IMG/VR virus record: IMGVR_UViG_3300035698_017497
Location: 1 to 64,000 of that record
Direction: 5' to 3' (one strand)
Source of the DNA: a virus
Length of the DNA: 64,000 bases
Under the pieces are notes generated by a model. It made no database searches. It was given only the letters and a program-made list of their open reading frames with translations, and was not told where the DNA came from. A program made the position numbers and the translations under genes. Positions 14,947-23,494 of the stretch are shown one piece after another. Positions within the stretch are counted from its first letter, which is position 1, and every line of letters starts with the position of its first letter.

Positions 14947-16080
14947 TTACAAGCTCAATTCTGGGAGACTGACCCCGTTTGCTTTATCAACCTTTTCGAA
15001 GTTTGCTTTCTGAAATTTCATTAACTGGTCCATATACTTCTGCCCTATTGGACGGTTGAGCATCATGAAGTATGCCACTTCGCCCCTTAGTGTCATGAGG
15101 TCGCCGAGAGTAGTCTCAGTAGCATGCTTTACGGTTGCATGATGGACCTTAGCCCTGATCAGTGATCGTTTCTCAAGCTTAAGGTTAGGTCTCTTATTTA
15201 TAACAACATTGCACGCACTCATACGGCTCTTGTTTGTAATAAAATAAGTCTTCTCATCATTAAGTTTAAGCTTAAACAGCTTAAGCGTTGATGGCACAAC
15301 TTTCATAACTTTATCACCAAGAAATGAACTTGACTTACTCTGGTGAGAGAACGCCATATCGTCAGCATATCTCGTGTATTTAATACCATACTCCTCAAGC
15401 CTGCGACCTACAATTATATCAAACTTCCTAAGAACAATATTGGCTATGAACGGAGATGTAGCGAAACCCTGAGGAGTCTTATTCTTATACGTTACAAGAT
15501 TTGTAATAAGATTCACTAAGGATACATAATCTTCATCTGTCTGTCCAGAGAACCATTTTAACTCATCACACACACGTGGAAATTCACCCTCAAGATTCCG
15601 GTATATCGAGGGGCAACATATACTACTTTTCATGTCGAGTACTTTTGTGCAGTGCTTGCACAGCGAGTACGATCCAAAGAGGATATTCTTTACATGATCC
15701 TTGGTGATGTTATCAAAGAAGTTCTTAATATCGAGATGCCCAAAAGATCTGGCTCCAACATGTTGCCATGCATTTGTGTGGACTCCGCGCTTTCTCACGA
15801 ATCCATGGGCATATTTGGATGGTTTATATTTTGAAAATACATTAGCCACAAGTTGTTTATGGATTGTTTTCAGATTGTCATTGGGTGCAACAATCTTTCT
15901 CATCTTCCCCTCTTTGCGCTTAGGTATCTCGAATTCATTTACGTAGTTACGCATATTCTGGGACACGGCTATGGTGTTAATAATGACATCCTGGAGAGTT
16001 TCGTTACTTGCACCGTCAATGTCTCCATTAAAAAACTCAGCCACTGTGTTGTTATAATTTGTTAGTATATTTAACTCCAT
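14947..16080 (-). CDS. Retron-like reverse transcriptase, 377 aa
   Basis: RNA-directed DNA polymerase. Visible motifs: LDIKNFFDNI (first catalytic Asp D117), PQGFATSPFIAN (203-214), YTRYADDMAFS (catalytic YADD 238-241). NAWQH at 103-107 matches the NAxxH element of retron RTs, and the TSP and YTRYADD forms also point to retron-type rather than group II or DGR enzymes. A Cys-rich insert (CKHC 141-144, CC 155-156) lies between the first Asp and the PQG motif and may bind zinc. A clear VTG motif is missing (ACNVVIN instead). The ATG at 16080 has GAAAGG upstream. No msr/msd was found. Confidence 0.9.
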   Translation of the reverse strand: MELNILTNYNNTVAEFFNGDIDGASNETLQDVIINTIAVSQNMRNYVNEFEIPKRKEGKMRKIVAPNDNLKTIHKQLVANVFSKYKPSKYAHGFVRKRGVHTNAWQHVGARSFGHLDIKNFFDNITKDHVKNILFGSYSLCKHCTKVLDMKSSICCPSIYRNLEGEFPRVCDELKWFSGQTDEDYVSLVNLITNLVTYKNKTPQGFATSPFIANIVLRKFDIIVGRRLEEYGIKYTRYADDMAFSHQSKSSSFLGDKVMKVVPSTLKLFKLKLNDEKTYFITNKSRMSACNVVINKRPNLKLEKRSLIRAKVHHATVKHATETTLGDLMTLRGEVAYFMMLNRPIGQKYMDQLMKFQKANFEKVDKANGVSLPELSL

Positions 16081-16240
16081 TACTTGCAACCTTTCCCTTG
16101 ATAGTGAAACACATATCATTAAAATTTATATTCAGCTCTTTAAGAGATCGCAGCATTCCTTCTTTGCTATTAACTGCTCTAGCTTTTGCCCTTGTACTTT
16201 TAAGTATTATTCGGTCAGTTAAACTTATGGCTTTCTTCAT
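16052..16240 (-). CDS. 62-aa protein preceding the reverse transcriptase
   Basis: Basic, helical small protein with GGAG upstream of the ATG; its end overlaps the RT start by about 29 nt. It occupies the place where a retron msr/msd would normally lie, and the sequence reads as coding. Function unknown; it could be an RT accessory protein. Confidence 0.6.
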   Translation of the reverse strand: MKKAISLTDRIILKSTRAKARAVNSKEGMLRSLKELNINFNDMCFTIKGKVASNGVKYTNKL

Positions 16241-16254
16241 AACGGCTCCAGAAG

Positions 16255-16285
16255 TAAAAAAAAGTCGCCCCGATTGAGGCGACTG
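16255..16285 (-). terminator. Rho-independent terminator
   Basis: On the minus strand GTCGCC and GGGCGAC arms enclose a short loop, followed by eight T. It ends the DHH gene transcript just before the 62-aa / RT / RNase H cluster, so the cluster depends on readthrough or its own promoter. Confidence 0.8.
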
Positions 16286-16302
16286 AAATGTACTGCGGAA
16301 GG

Positions 16303-17445
16303 CTAACCTTCAGCGTGTTCGGGCTTAGCCTCTTTCTCTGCAATGTTGCTCACTATTTTTTCACGAGCTTCATCTTTGCTTATTGAGGCTTCTTTAACCA
16401 ATTCATCGGCGCCAAGCTCTACTGGATCAGCATTGTGATCGACTCCAAACTTTTCCATATAACCACTTTCTCCACCAGACAGGTGGGTTGTTAAATATTC
16501 AATCAACGAATCTATCTTGTCAGAATGTAAGACTCCTCCGCAAACATTTTTATGGCCACCGCCATTAACATCGTCAGATGAATTTATCAGCTTCCCGAGA
16601 TCGATAAAGTTCTTATGTCTACACCATGGATTATGAGATAGCGACAAGCGAAACATTCCTCCACGGCCATACATCTTCTCGATTCTGCAAATGTATTTCG
16701 ATCCATTAACATTTGGATTTTCATTCATCACATAGTTCTCGGAATAACGTGGGAATTTTCTTTGGGCCGATATCACTACACATAAGTCTCCGAAAAGCGT
16801 AAGGCTTCCGCTGATGCCTTCAGCCTTCTTCCTCATGGCATGTACAGCATCGTCGCGCACTCCAGACATCAATATGCCTGTATTAATATTACCACCTTTT
16901 ATAAAATTGGCGACAGCCATGACGAGTGAGCAGCATAGATAGTTGAGCTCTGATTCACTGGTTGTAGCCTCCATAGCTGCATACATTTTGTTGAATGCAG
17001 TTCCGTTTGTGAATACATAATCAGGACTATTAAACCCAGCCTGATCATAGAGGTTTGCTACAGCCACAAGCATATCTACTTCATCAATTTTATTGTTAAC
17101 GCTGTAATGCTCAGCCACTAATTTTGCTGCTGAGGGGCTTTTTTTGTCGTGTAGAAAGGTTAACTCTTTTTTGCGAGCCCGGCTGCAAGCATTATCAAGA
17201 GTAGCTCTGTTTGTGAAATGATGGTCGAACCAGACATCTGCGTATTGCGAGTATGCAAAATCCAGTATCACTACTTTAGATCCATCGCTTGTCTTTGCCC
17301 TTTTTGCGATCTTGTCCACATCTTTGCGCTGATGGGATGACACTGGTATCAGCTGGATGACTTCGTTTTTTGAGGCATAAATTCCAGCAGATATGATACC
17401 GTCCATATCGTTGTGGAATATAACACGAGATAAAGTTTCCGACAT
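16303..17445 (-). CDS. DHH-family phosphoesterase, 380 aa
   Basis: The N-terminal HNDMDG (H11, D13, D15), D62 in ILDF, DHH at 74-76 and a C-terminal GGGHKNVCGG (DHHA1-type) define the DHH/DHHA1 superfamily. Members hydrolyse phosphodiester bonds in short oligonucleotides or cyclic dinucleotides with Mn2+, as in NrnA, GdpP and RecJ. The size is closest to NrnA-like enzymes, so oligonucleotide turnover or cyclic-dinucleotide cleavage (a possible anti-defence role) are both plausible. The C-terminal 60 residues are an acidic extension containing VKEAS. GGAGGAG precedes the start. Confidence 0.9.
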   Translation of the reverse strand: MSETLSRVIFHNDMDGIISAGIYASKNEVIQLIPVSSHQRKDVDKIAKRAKTSDGSKVVILDFAYSQYADVWFDHHFTNRATLDNACSRARKKELTFLHDKKSPSAAKLVAEHYSVNNKIDEVDMLVAVANLYDQAGFNSPDYVFTNGTAFNKMYAAMEATTSESELNYLCCSLVMAVANFIKGGNINTGILMSGVRDDAVHAMRKKAEGISGSLTLFGDLCVVISAQRKFPRYSENYVMNENPNVNGSKYICRIEKMYGRGGMFRLSLSHNPWCRHKNFIDLGKLINSSDDVNGGGHKNVCGGVLHSDKIDSLIEYLTTHLSGGESGYMEKFGVDHNADPVELGADELVKEASISKDEAREKIVSNIAEKEAKPEHAEG

Positions 17446-17480
17446 AACTCCTCCATAGGTTAAAAAAAAAGATAAATACG

Positions 17481-17499
17481 TTCACTATTATTATGTCAC
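17481..17499 (-). promoter_or_regulatory. Minus-strand promoter-like motif, copy 3
   Basis: On the minus strand: GTGACATAATAATAGTGAA. It shares the ATAATAATAGTG core with the other copies and lies about 36 nt upstream of the DHH gene start. Probably drives the DHH and RT genes. Confidence 0.5.
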
Positions 17500-17524
17500 A
17501 AAAAAGGAGGAAATAACAGGGGGG

Positions 17525-17562
17525 TAAAAAAAAGAGGAGTAGGTTGCCGACTCCTACTCCTC
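17525..17562 (-). terminator. Rho-independent terminator
   Basis: GAGGAGTAGG and CCTACTCCTC form a perfect 10-bp stem around a 9-nt loop with a long T-run on the minus strand. It separates the Gly/Ala-rich gene pair (17.6-18.4 kb) from the DHH operon. Confidence 0.9.
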
Positions 17563-17620
17563 ACACTGCACACGGAAGATGCTGGATGGTAGAAAGGTAG
17601 AACCACCCAGCTGCAGTTAC

Positions 17621-18070
17621 TTAATAATTATATAATGAGTCATCTGATTTGCCGGCGCTTGAATTTAGAGCTCCGTAAGCTCCAGCACCGATAGCTCCTG
17701 AAGCTCCAACAAGTCCAAAGGCTTTGGCTGAGCGAACTATGTTTTTACGCCTTTTGGCTTTCTCAGCAGCTCTCTTGGCTGTAAGTCCAGGAGTAGGGTC
17801 CACAGTAGTCTTTGAAAATTCTACTGTAGGCGATGGGGTCGAGGGGTTTGCTTTTTTATTCATCCTTTTAAATTTAAAAGCTTCATCAACATTTTCAGTA
17901 ACATTTTCAGTAGCAGACTTTGCGCCTTTTGATTTTACAACATTTTTAACTGCAGATATTTTTCTAGTACTCATAGGCATATTTCTAGCAATAGTGGAAG
18001 ATTTCTTTGCAAATGCTTTGCCTAAAAAATTAGTGACTTGACCGAACCCAAACTTTGCCGTCTTTTCCAT
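17621..18070 (-). CDS. Basic protein with a C-terminal Gly/Ala helix, 149 aa
   Basis: Starts with MEKTAKF, the recurring head-module motif, then a long Lys/Ser-rich basic region, and ends with a Gly/Ala helix (AFGLVGASGAIGAGAYGAL). The design resembles the small proteins at 22.9-24.3 kb. It is probably packaged in the virion; role unknown. Confidence 0.6.
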   Translation of the reverse strand: MEKTAKFGFGQVTNFLGKAFAKKSSTIARNMPMSTRKISAVKNVVKSKGAKSATENVTENVDEAFKFKRMNKKANPSTPSPTVEFSKTTVDPTPGLTAKRAAEKAKRRKNIVRSAKAFGLVGASGAIGAGAYGALNSSAGKSDDSLYNY

Positions 18071-18099
18071 GGATAAATTCCTTACAGTTATTGATGCTT

Positions 18100-18441
18100 T
18101 TATTTAGATGCTTTACTTTGGGACTGCATTGATCTAATGCGATTAATAATATCTTCCTGGCCTCTTGAATAGGCAATGTGAGATGCTGCGATAGCCTTAC
18201 GCTGTCCAATAGCACTTGCCCGTGAGACGATGAGCTGATTTTCTTTTTTGTTGAAATCATTAAAGGCTCCAACCAACCTCTTATTCTCAGATGCGCCTAT
18301 CATTCTGCCAGTTCCATACCCTGCAGCTCCAGTAGCCACTCCTCCGGCAGCCCCAAGTGCTAGTCTCTTAAGAATATCTTTCCCAATTCTTGGCAATGCT
18401 GCAATTTTGACATGTCCAGTCTCTTCTTTTGGAGATAGCAT
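18100..18441 (-). CDS. Small protein with a glycine-zipper helix, 113 aa
   Basis: The ATG at 18441 (MLSPKEETGH) follows AGAGGA. HVKIAAL near the N-terminus is a variant of the head-module motif. A Gly/Ala zipper follows (LALGAAGGVATGAAGYGTG), and the C-terminal half is charged and helical. A predicted membrane or oligomerisation helix is visible; function unknown. Confidence 0.6.
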   Translation of the reverse strand: MLSPKEETGHVKIAALPRIGKDILKRLALGAAGGVATGAAGYGTGRMIGASENKRLVGAFNDFNKKENQLIVSRASAIGQRKAIAASHIAYSRGQEDIINRIRSMQSQSKASK

Positions 18442-18487
18442 ATTAATCCTCTTTGTTAACTGTTTAGTATAAGTCATTTGTTTTCAC

Positions 18488-18516
18488 ACTATAGCGAATA
18501 CCGATATATTTGACAA
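18488..18516 (-). promoter_or_regulatory. Sigma70-type promoter (minus)
   Basis: On the minus strand TTGTCA (18516-18511) is followed after exactly 17 nt by TATAGT (18493-18488). It drives the Gly/Ala-rich gene pair starting at 18441. Its -35 box overlaps the -35 box of the divergent promoter. Confidence 0.75.
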
Positions 18517-18538
18517 CGGTATATGCACTTAGTATAAT
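18510..18538 (+). promoter_or_regulatory. Consensus sigma70-type promoter (plus)
   Basis: Perfect TTGACA (18510-18515), 17-nt spacer, perfect TATAAT (18533-18538). It would start transcription near 18545, 30 nt before the terminase small-subunit-like gene. It shares 5 nt with the opposite -35 box. Confidence 0.85.
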
Positions 18539-18575
18539 ATACTATATGGATGACCGGTAAACAAAGGCACTAATT

Positions 18576-19628
18576 ATGGACAACATACCATGCTTGAGGT
18601 TTATAATATCCCTGTTGTTGAGGGGCAATCAACCTGAGCACATACACAAAAAGACTAAAGAGTTCGGATACTACATTACGGCGCCAGAGATAGAGGAGAT
18701 CTTTTCTGAGCTGATGAAGTCAGCATCTCCATCGATACTTGAGTTCTTGAGCAATGGAGACGTAATAGATTTAAACGACGAGAAGCTTAAGGAATACGCT
18801 GATCATCTAGGAGTATTTGAGTACTTGGAATTTATTAATTACAAAAAGTCACTCAGCACAGACAATCCATTAGCTAAAAAAAAGTACTACAAATGGTTTG
18901 ATGATATTCATTGGATACATAAATATAAAGACATAACATCATTAGTGAACATATTTATGTTTAATGATGAGTCGATAGATGAGATATCTGATGTTATAAG
19001 CTTTAAATATCGTAAGAAAGTATCTCCAGATGCTCTAAGGCTTCATAAGCGTATATTCTGGGATACCGAACATTTAGATGCTAAGGCCGCAATTCAGAGG
19101 TGCTTATCGTTCCGCAATAACACCACGATAATAAAGTCTATGGCTAACGGGGAACAGGATATATCAATATTCGAGACTGGACATAAGATGGATGGGATGG
19201 ATCGTGAGATTACATTTCATTCTATCGAGTATATAAAATGGAAAATCGGATATCGTAAGTTTCAGGCCCCGACTCCTAAGGATTTTCTTGAAGAGGTGAA
19301 GACTGACAGCTACTTCAAATACTATGAAGCTTTAAACATGGATGATAGTACATCTATGACCAAAACATCCGGCGTCGGAATTGAGGGTGGTAGCATAGAT
19401 ATGACAGTAGTTAATATGCGTAATGTAGAAGATCAGCGCGCAAAATTATCTAAGCATTGGTTTGATATGTATGTTAAGGCTATGAAATCTATGCCTGACG
19501 AGGGCGAGACTGAAGAGTCATTCTTCGATAAGCTTGATCAGTATGAGATTAAATTTGAAGAAGAGAAGATTGCTAATGCTCACGAAGTTAAGGGTCTATT
19601 GAGCGACGTGAAAGAAGATATTAAATAA
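18576..19628 (+). CDS. Putative terminase small subunit, 350 aa
   Basis: Lies one nucleotide upstream of the large terminase, the normal place of the small subunit that recognises the genome end and regulates packaging. The protein is helical, with an N-terminal region that could hold a helix-turn-helix (about residues 20-50) and a charged C-terminal tail. At 350 aa it is longer than most small subunits and I do not recognise the family, so the call is by position. Confidence 0.5.
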   Translation: MDNIPCLRFIISLLLRGNQPEHIHKKTKEFGYYITAPEIEEIFSELMKSASPSILEFLSNGDVIDLNDEKLKEYADHLGVFEYLEFINYKKSLSTDNPLAKKKYYKWFDDIHWIHKYKDITSLVNIFMFNDESIDEISDVISFKYRKKVSPDALRLHKRIFWDTEHLDAKAAIQRCLSFRNNTTIIKSMANGEQDISIFETGHKMDGMDREITFHSIEYIKWKIGYRKFQAPTPKDFLEEVKTDSYFKYYEALNMDDSTSMTKTSGVGIEGGSIDMTVVNMRNVEDQRAKLSKHWFDMYVKAMKSMPDEGETEESFFDKLDQYEIKFEEEKIANAHEVKGLLSDVKEDIK

Positions 19629-19629
19629 T

Positions 19630-21318
19630 ATGCCGATCAAGGCCACCGATTTTGCTCAGTCTGTATTTAGTGTAAATGGACATCCGCTTACTCTTCCGTA
19701 CGGAAGTATGAAGCATATATATCCTATCTATAATAGACCATCAAAAGCTAAGGTGTTCAAATTTGGTCGACAGACTCACAAGTCTACAACTATGGGATTC
19801 TTGCTATCGTTACCAATACTAAAATATAAAAGTTTTCATTCTTTGTACGTAGCGCCAACAGGTGGGCAGGTTTCAGTATTCTCAAGTGATAAGCTTAAGG
19901 GAGCATTATGTGATTCTGATGTAGTCACGAAGCATTATCGTGATGCCAGGATGATGGACAATGTAACATATAAAGAGTTGTCCAATGGCAGTAAGATATA
20001 TCTCAGATCAGCATACCACACTGCCGATGCCACACGTGGAATATCTGCCGACATGGTCGGGTTTGACGAGGTGCAGGATTTAGTGGCAGACCATATACCG
20101 GTTATCGAGCAATGTATGTCTCACAGCCTTCCTAAGTGGAGTCTGATGCATGATCGCGACTCTAGAATTCCTATGCATATCTTTAACTCAAAGATATATG
20201 CTGGGACTCCAAAGACTATGGAGAATACTCTTGAAAAGTATTGGAACGTGTCGTCTCAGAATGAATGGATTATAAAATGCGAGCATTGCAATAAATACAA
20301 CTTCCTTAACGAAAATAATATTGGTGCAGTTTGCCTTATTTGCAATAAATGCGGGAAGCCTATCTTCTATAGGAATGGGCAATGGATATCAATGCGATCC
20401 GAGAAGGTTGTTGCTGATGGATATAGAATGCCTCAGATTGCCGTGGATTGGGTTAATAATCCTAAGCATCCAGAGATATGGAAGACAAATGTTATCGATA
20501 CACAGTCCACTTATTCTATTGAAAAGTATCATAATGAGATACTCGCTTTGCCATATGCTAACGCTAGAAACCCATTAAACGAACACGATCTTCGCGGGGT
20601 GTGCAAGACTTACGAAATGTTTAATGAGGATGGCACCAGCAAGACCGGCAAAAAATATCAATTCCCGATGATTACAGCCGGCGTAGATTGGGGCAAAGGC
20701 GACACAATGTCTGGAGCATCATACTCTGTGTTGACCATAATAGCTCTTGTTAATGGTAGGCCTCAAGTTCTTTTAATGAAGAAGTATAAAGGTAGAATGA
20801 GCGAGCCTATTATACAAATAGAGGACATGCTAAAGATTATAACGTCTTTTAATTGCCAATTTGTGATAGCCGATATGGGTGATGGTCGCACATCTAACGC
20901 TATCATGGTAGATAAGCTTGGTGCTGGAAAATTTGCTGAACTGTATGAGCATGGAACACTTGGGACAAAGTTAAAGTGGAATGCTGTTTCTGGATATTAT
21001 ATAATCAACCGTACTCAGGTAATGACAGATCTCTTTATGGAGATATGCAGAGGGCAAGTAGAATTCTTTAGATGGCAAGATTTCAAAGAAGAGTTCTTGT
21101 CTGATTTTACCGGTATTTATGGCGAGTATAGTGAGCAGACCAGAATGACTAAGTATGACCACACGGTTCCTGATGATGCGTTCCATAGTTACATGTTTGC
21201 CAGGATAGCTCTTGGAATTAAGATGGGCGAGTACAATAAATATTTAGCTGCTAGTACTGAGAATACTCTATTGCCAGCAAATAGATCAGCAGGCGGAGCT
21301 TCTCCGCATTACGTGTAA
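19630..21318 (+). CDS. terL: Terminase large subunit, 562 aa
   Basis: Packaging motor ATPase and nuclease. A Walker A variant GRQTHKST lies at 46-53, Walker B MVGFDE at 142-147, and the nuclease domain begins at AGVDWGKGD, with further acidic motifs (VIADMGDG; PDDAFHS near the end). A four-Cys zinc knuckle (CEHC...CLICNKC) lies between the ATPase and nuclease halves. The length is typical. It overlaps the previous gene's stop region closely, so the two are co-translated. Confidence 0.92.
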   Translation: MPIKATDFAQSVFSVNGHPLTLPYGSMKHIYPIYNRPSKAKVFKFGRQTHKSTTMGFLLSLPILKYKSFHSLYVAPTGGQVSVFSSDKLKGALCDSDVVTKHYRDARMMDNVTYKELSNGSKIYLRSAYHTADATRGISADMVGFDEVQDLVADHIPVIEQCMSHSLPKWSLMHDRDSRIPMHIFNSKIYAGTPKTMENTLEKYWNVSSQNEWIIKCEHCNKYNFLNENNIGAVCLICNKCGKPIFYRNGQWISMRSEKVVADGYRMPQIAVDWVNNPKHPEIWKTNVIDTQSTYSIEKYHNEILALPYANARNPLNEHDLRGVCKTYEMFNEDGTSKTGKKYQFPMITAGVDWGKGDTMSGASYSVLTIIALVNGRPQVLLMKKYKGRMSEPIIQIEDMLKIITSFNCQFVIADMGDGRTSNAIMVDKLGAGKFAELYEHGTLGTKLKWNAVSGYYIINRTQVMTDLFMEICRGQVEFFRWQDFKEEFLSDFTGIYGEYSEQTRMTKYDHTVPDDAFHSYMFARIALGIKMGEYNKYLAASTENTLLPANRSAGGASPHYV

Positions 21319-21344
21319 TGATATATATTATAGATGGAGGAATT

Positions 21345-21557
21345 ATGAAATTAAAATTTACAAAGATAGCAGAATCATTATTTGATTCAAGGAAGCCTTA
21401 CCCGCCAGTAGTGTTGGAGCAAAAGGTTGAAATTGAACAGAATAAAGCTTCTACAAAGGAAAAGTCCGGAGTAGGTGCTAACGCTACCCCGGTTGCAAGA
21501 CGTAATTACAATGTAGCTAAAAAATCTGGCGTAGCACAGATTAATGCTAGAGCTTAA
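21345..21557 (+). CDS. Small basic protein, 70 aa
   Basis: The ATG at 21345 follows GGAGGA; the longer in-frame start lacks a site. Its N-terminus contains TKIAESLF, a variant of the head motif, and the C-terminus is Lys/Ala/Asn-rich and probably disordered. Its stop codon overlaps the convergent gene's stop. Likely a minor head protein. Confidence 0.6.
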   Translation: MKLKFTKIAESLFDSRKPYPPVVLEQKVEIEQNKASTKEKSGVGANATPVARRNYNVAKKSGVAQINARA

Positions 21558-21952
21558 TTTACTGGAATCTTATCAGGGTTGATAGACATCTCTCTGTTTC
21601 CATCCAGTGTTATTATATTATTCCCGGCCGACTCGTCCTTATGTCTAGCATCTGCAAACTGAAGAATTTCCTGAACAGTCTGGTCAAATAAAGATTCATA
21701 CCATTCTATTGACTGTTGATGTTCAGATAGCTCGGCACTTCTAAACGTATGTATGAGGCCACGCTTCGTTTCCACTATAGCCGCGTATTCCATTCTTCCA
21801 GTATTGCCAGTATACACCAGCGCATCCTCAAACATTCTGGCTACTGAATGTTTAAAGAGTGTAGTTACAATCTCCTTAGGCTCGACTTTTGCATCTGGAT
21901 CAAGCACAGCGATCTTGATAACTTTTGAGAGGTTGTCGACACTATCACTCAT
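21554..21952 (-). CDS. Hypothetical protein, 132 aa
   Basis: A lone minus-strand gene inside the plus-strand head module. AAAGGAAC precedes the start. Mixed alpha/beta, acidic; residues 55-75 (AAIVETKRGLIHTFRS) look like a beta hairpin. Insertion of a single reversed gene suggests an independently acquired cargo gene. Function unknown. Confidence 0.7.
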   Translation of the reverse strand: MSDSVDNLSKVIKIAVLDPDAKVEPKEIVTTLFKHSVARMFEDALVYTGNTGRMEYAAIVETKRGLIHTFRSAELSEHQQSIEWYESLFDQTVQEILQFADARHKDESAGNNIITLDGNREMSINPDKIPVN

Positions 21953-21994
21953 AACAAGTTCCTTTCTTATAATAAAAGAATTACTTCCGTTGTG

Positions 21995-22022
21995 TTACAA
22001 TATATAATTATGTATATTGTAA
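21995..22022. promoter_or_regulatory. AT-rich inverted repeat between divergent genes
   Basis: TTACAATATA (21995-22004) and TATATTGTAA (22013-22022) form a perfect 10-bp palindrome with an 8-nt spacer in the region between the reversed 132-aa gene and the 22099 gene. Position and symmetry suggest an operator for a dimeric repressor. Confidence 0.4.
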
Positions 22023-22057
22023 TACAATATGTATTTGCGATTAATATTGGCAAGTTC

Positions 22058-22066
22058 TATTTTATA
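22058..22066 (+). promoter_or_regulatory. TATTTTATA box, copy c
   Basis: Lies 33 nt upstream of the ATG at 22099, with an AAGGTG ribosome site between. Same box as upstream of several other virion genes. Confidence 0.35.
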
Positions 22067-22098
22067 TGTTAGTTTACTTTTACTTAAGGTGAATACAT

Positions 22099-22944
22099 AT
22101 GTTAGGTGGTATTGAAAAAAATATTCGCGAACTAGCCTACAACACTGCTAAGGAGCACCTCACGTCCGGACAGGACATGAATGAGTACATCTATAATTTG
22201 TATGTTGCAGGTGACAAGATAGAAAATAACGAAATCCTTAAGAGAGTATGTGAGCTGGCTAATAACAATGTTTATATTGCGCTGTTTAAAAATCCTAAAA
22301 CTGATAGATCAAATATTACCTTTACCCTAGCGGACGCAAAGGGGATTATAGAAAAAATGAATAACAAAACAGTCTCTCCATCAAAAACAGTTGACTTCGA
22401 TTACATATCGGCACCTGTCAAGAAGCTAAATGTCAAGGTTGCCAGTTTTGAAATCGAAAAGACTGCCTCTGAGTTCGACGCTAGCTTGAAGAAAATTGCA
22501 ACAGTTCACAAGCTTGAACGTGGAATGAGTTGCTTAGTAAATATGGTAAGTGGGCTTGAGTGTGTCAAGACAGCTTCAGAGAATCGCATGTACGACATAA
22601 TAGGCCGTCTATCGGAGATAGGTGCAGGAATTACAAGCAACCGAGAATCTCTTGGCGATATGACTAAGATTGCTATGAAATCCGTAAAAGATAATTATGG
22701 CAAAGAAGGTGTGGAGAAGATTGCTAAGGTTTGCGATTATGTAATGCGTGAAGTTAAAGCTAGAGGGTTTAATATCTCTACAGATATCACTAAACTATCT
22801 TCTAGTAATATCGATGTGGATGGAGAGCTGTATAAGCTTTCTAATGAATTCAATCTCGAGACTGAAAAGATTGCTGCATGCAAAAAGATAATTACCGGAG
22901 CAGGCTGCCGCATTGAACTTATCAAAAAAGCTACTAGATCATAA
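22099..22944 (+). CDS. Helical head-module protein, 281 aa
   Basis: Almost entirely alpha-helical. It carries at least four copies of the recurring motif (IEKTASE, VKTASE, EKIAKV, TEKIAA). The position between terminase and maturation protease is where portal and core proteins usually lie, but it is too small and lacks portal features. An internal core or ejected protein is plausible. Its stop overlaps the next start (TAATG). Confidence 0.65.
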   Translation: MLGGIEKNIRELAYNTAKEHLTSGQDMNEYIYNLYVAGDKIENNEILKRVCELANNNVYIALFKNPKTDRSNITFTLADAKGIIEKMNNKTVSPSKTVDFDYISAPVKKLNVKVASFEIEKTASEFDASLKKIATVHKLERGMSCLVNMVSGLECVKTASENRMYDIIGRLSEIGAGITSNRESLGDMTKIAMKSVKDNYGKEGVEKIAKVCDYVMREVKARGFNISTDITKLSSSNIDVDGELYKLSNEFNLETEKIAACKKIITGAGCRIELIKKATRS

Positions 22945-23255
22945 TGTCATCAACAGCTATACTAGTAGGATTTAAGCGTGGAGCAAGAAGGTTTGGATCA
23001 AATGTGGCTAGATTAAGAAGCTCAAGAAGACTTGGACAGGCTGCAAAAGGTGTAGCTGGACTTGGTGTTGCTGGGACTGGAATTGCCGCATATTCAGGAA
23101 TAAGTTCACGTGGAAAAGTTAAGCCTGGAAGCTATCGCGAACATCTCAGGAACAATGTATTGGCAGGCAAAATTCAGCTTAATGAATTAAGTCCAAAAGA
23201 TCTTAGAAGCGTTCGTAGCACTAAAATTTTTAAAAAGATTACAAAAAATGGATAA
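22944..23255 (+). CDS. Small basic Gly/Ala-helix protein, 103 aa
   Basis: Basic N-terminus followed by a Gly/Ala-rich hydrophobic helix (VAGLGVAGTGIAAYSG) and a charged tail. One of five similar small proteins near the terminase/protease block. TAATG overlap with the previous gene. Probably virion-associated; function unknown. Confidence 0.6.
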   Translation: MSSTAILVGFKRGARRFGSNVARLRSSRRLGQAAKGVAGLGVAGTGIAAYSGISSRGKVKPGSYREHLRNNVLAGKIQLNELSPKDLRSVRSTKIFKKITKNG

Positions 23256-23484
23256 CATAAATTTAAAAGCATTTAAGAGAAGTTTAGAAAAAACAGCGTA
23301 TATCTCACAGGCTATAATGGCTTTTGATGCCTTGTCAACATTTGGCGAATCATCAAAGAAGTATAAAGGATTATCAAGCAGTACACTTAAAAGAAATCCT
23401 GCAGCCATTGCTATGAATAAAAAGAAATTTTTTAATAGAAACCTTGGGCGTAGTGGCTATGCTGCTACCAGATCATTCTTTTAG
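23248..23484 (+). CDS. Small head-module protein, 78 aa
   Basis: Contains LEKTAYIS near the N-terminus (the recurring motif) and a basic, Ser/Lys-rich C-terminal half. Overlaps the upstream gene by 8 nt. Function unknown. Confidence 0.55.
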   Translation: MDNINLKAFKRSLEKTAYISQAIMAFDALSTFGESSKKYKGLSSSTLKRNPAAIAMNKKKFFNRNLGRSGYAATRSFF

Positions 23485-23494
23485 GAGACGGCAA

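Noticed and set aside
14947-16080. Diversity-generating retroelement RT
   Set aside because: The motif after PQG is TSP, not the SQ form of DGR enzymes, and no template/variable repeat pair was found near a fibre gene.
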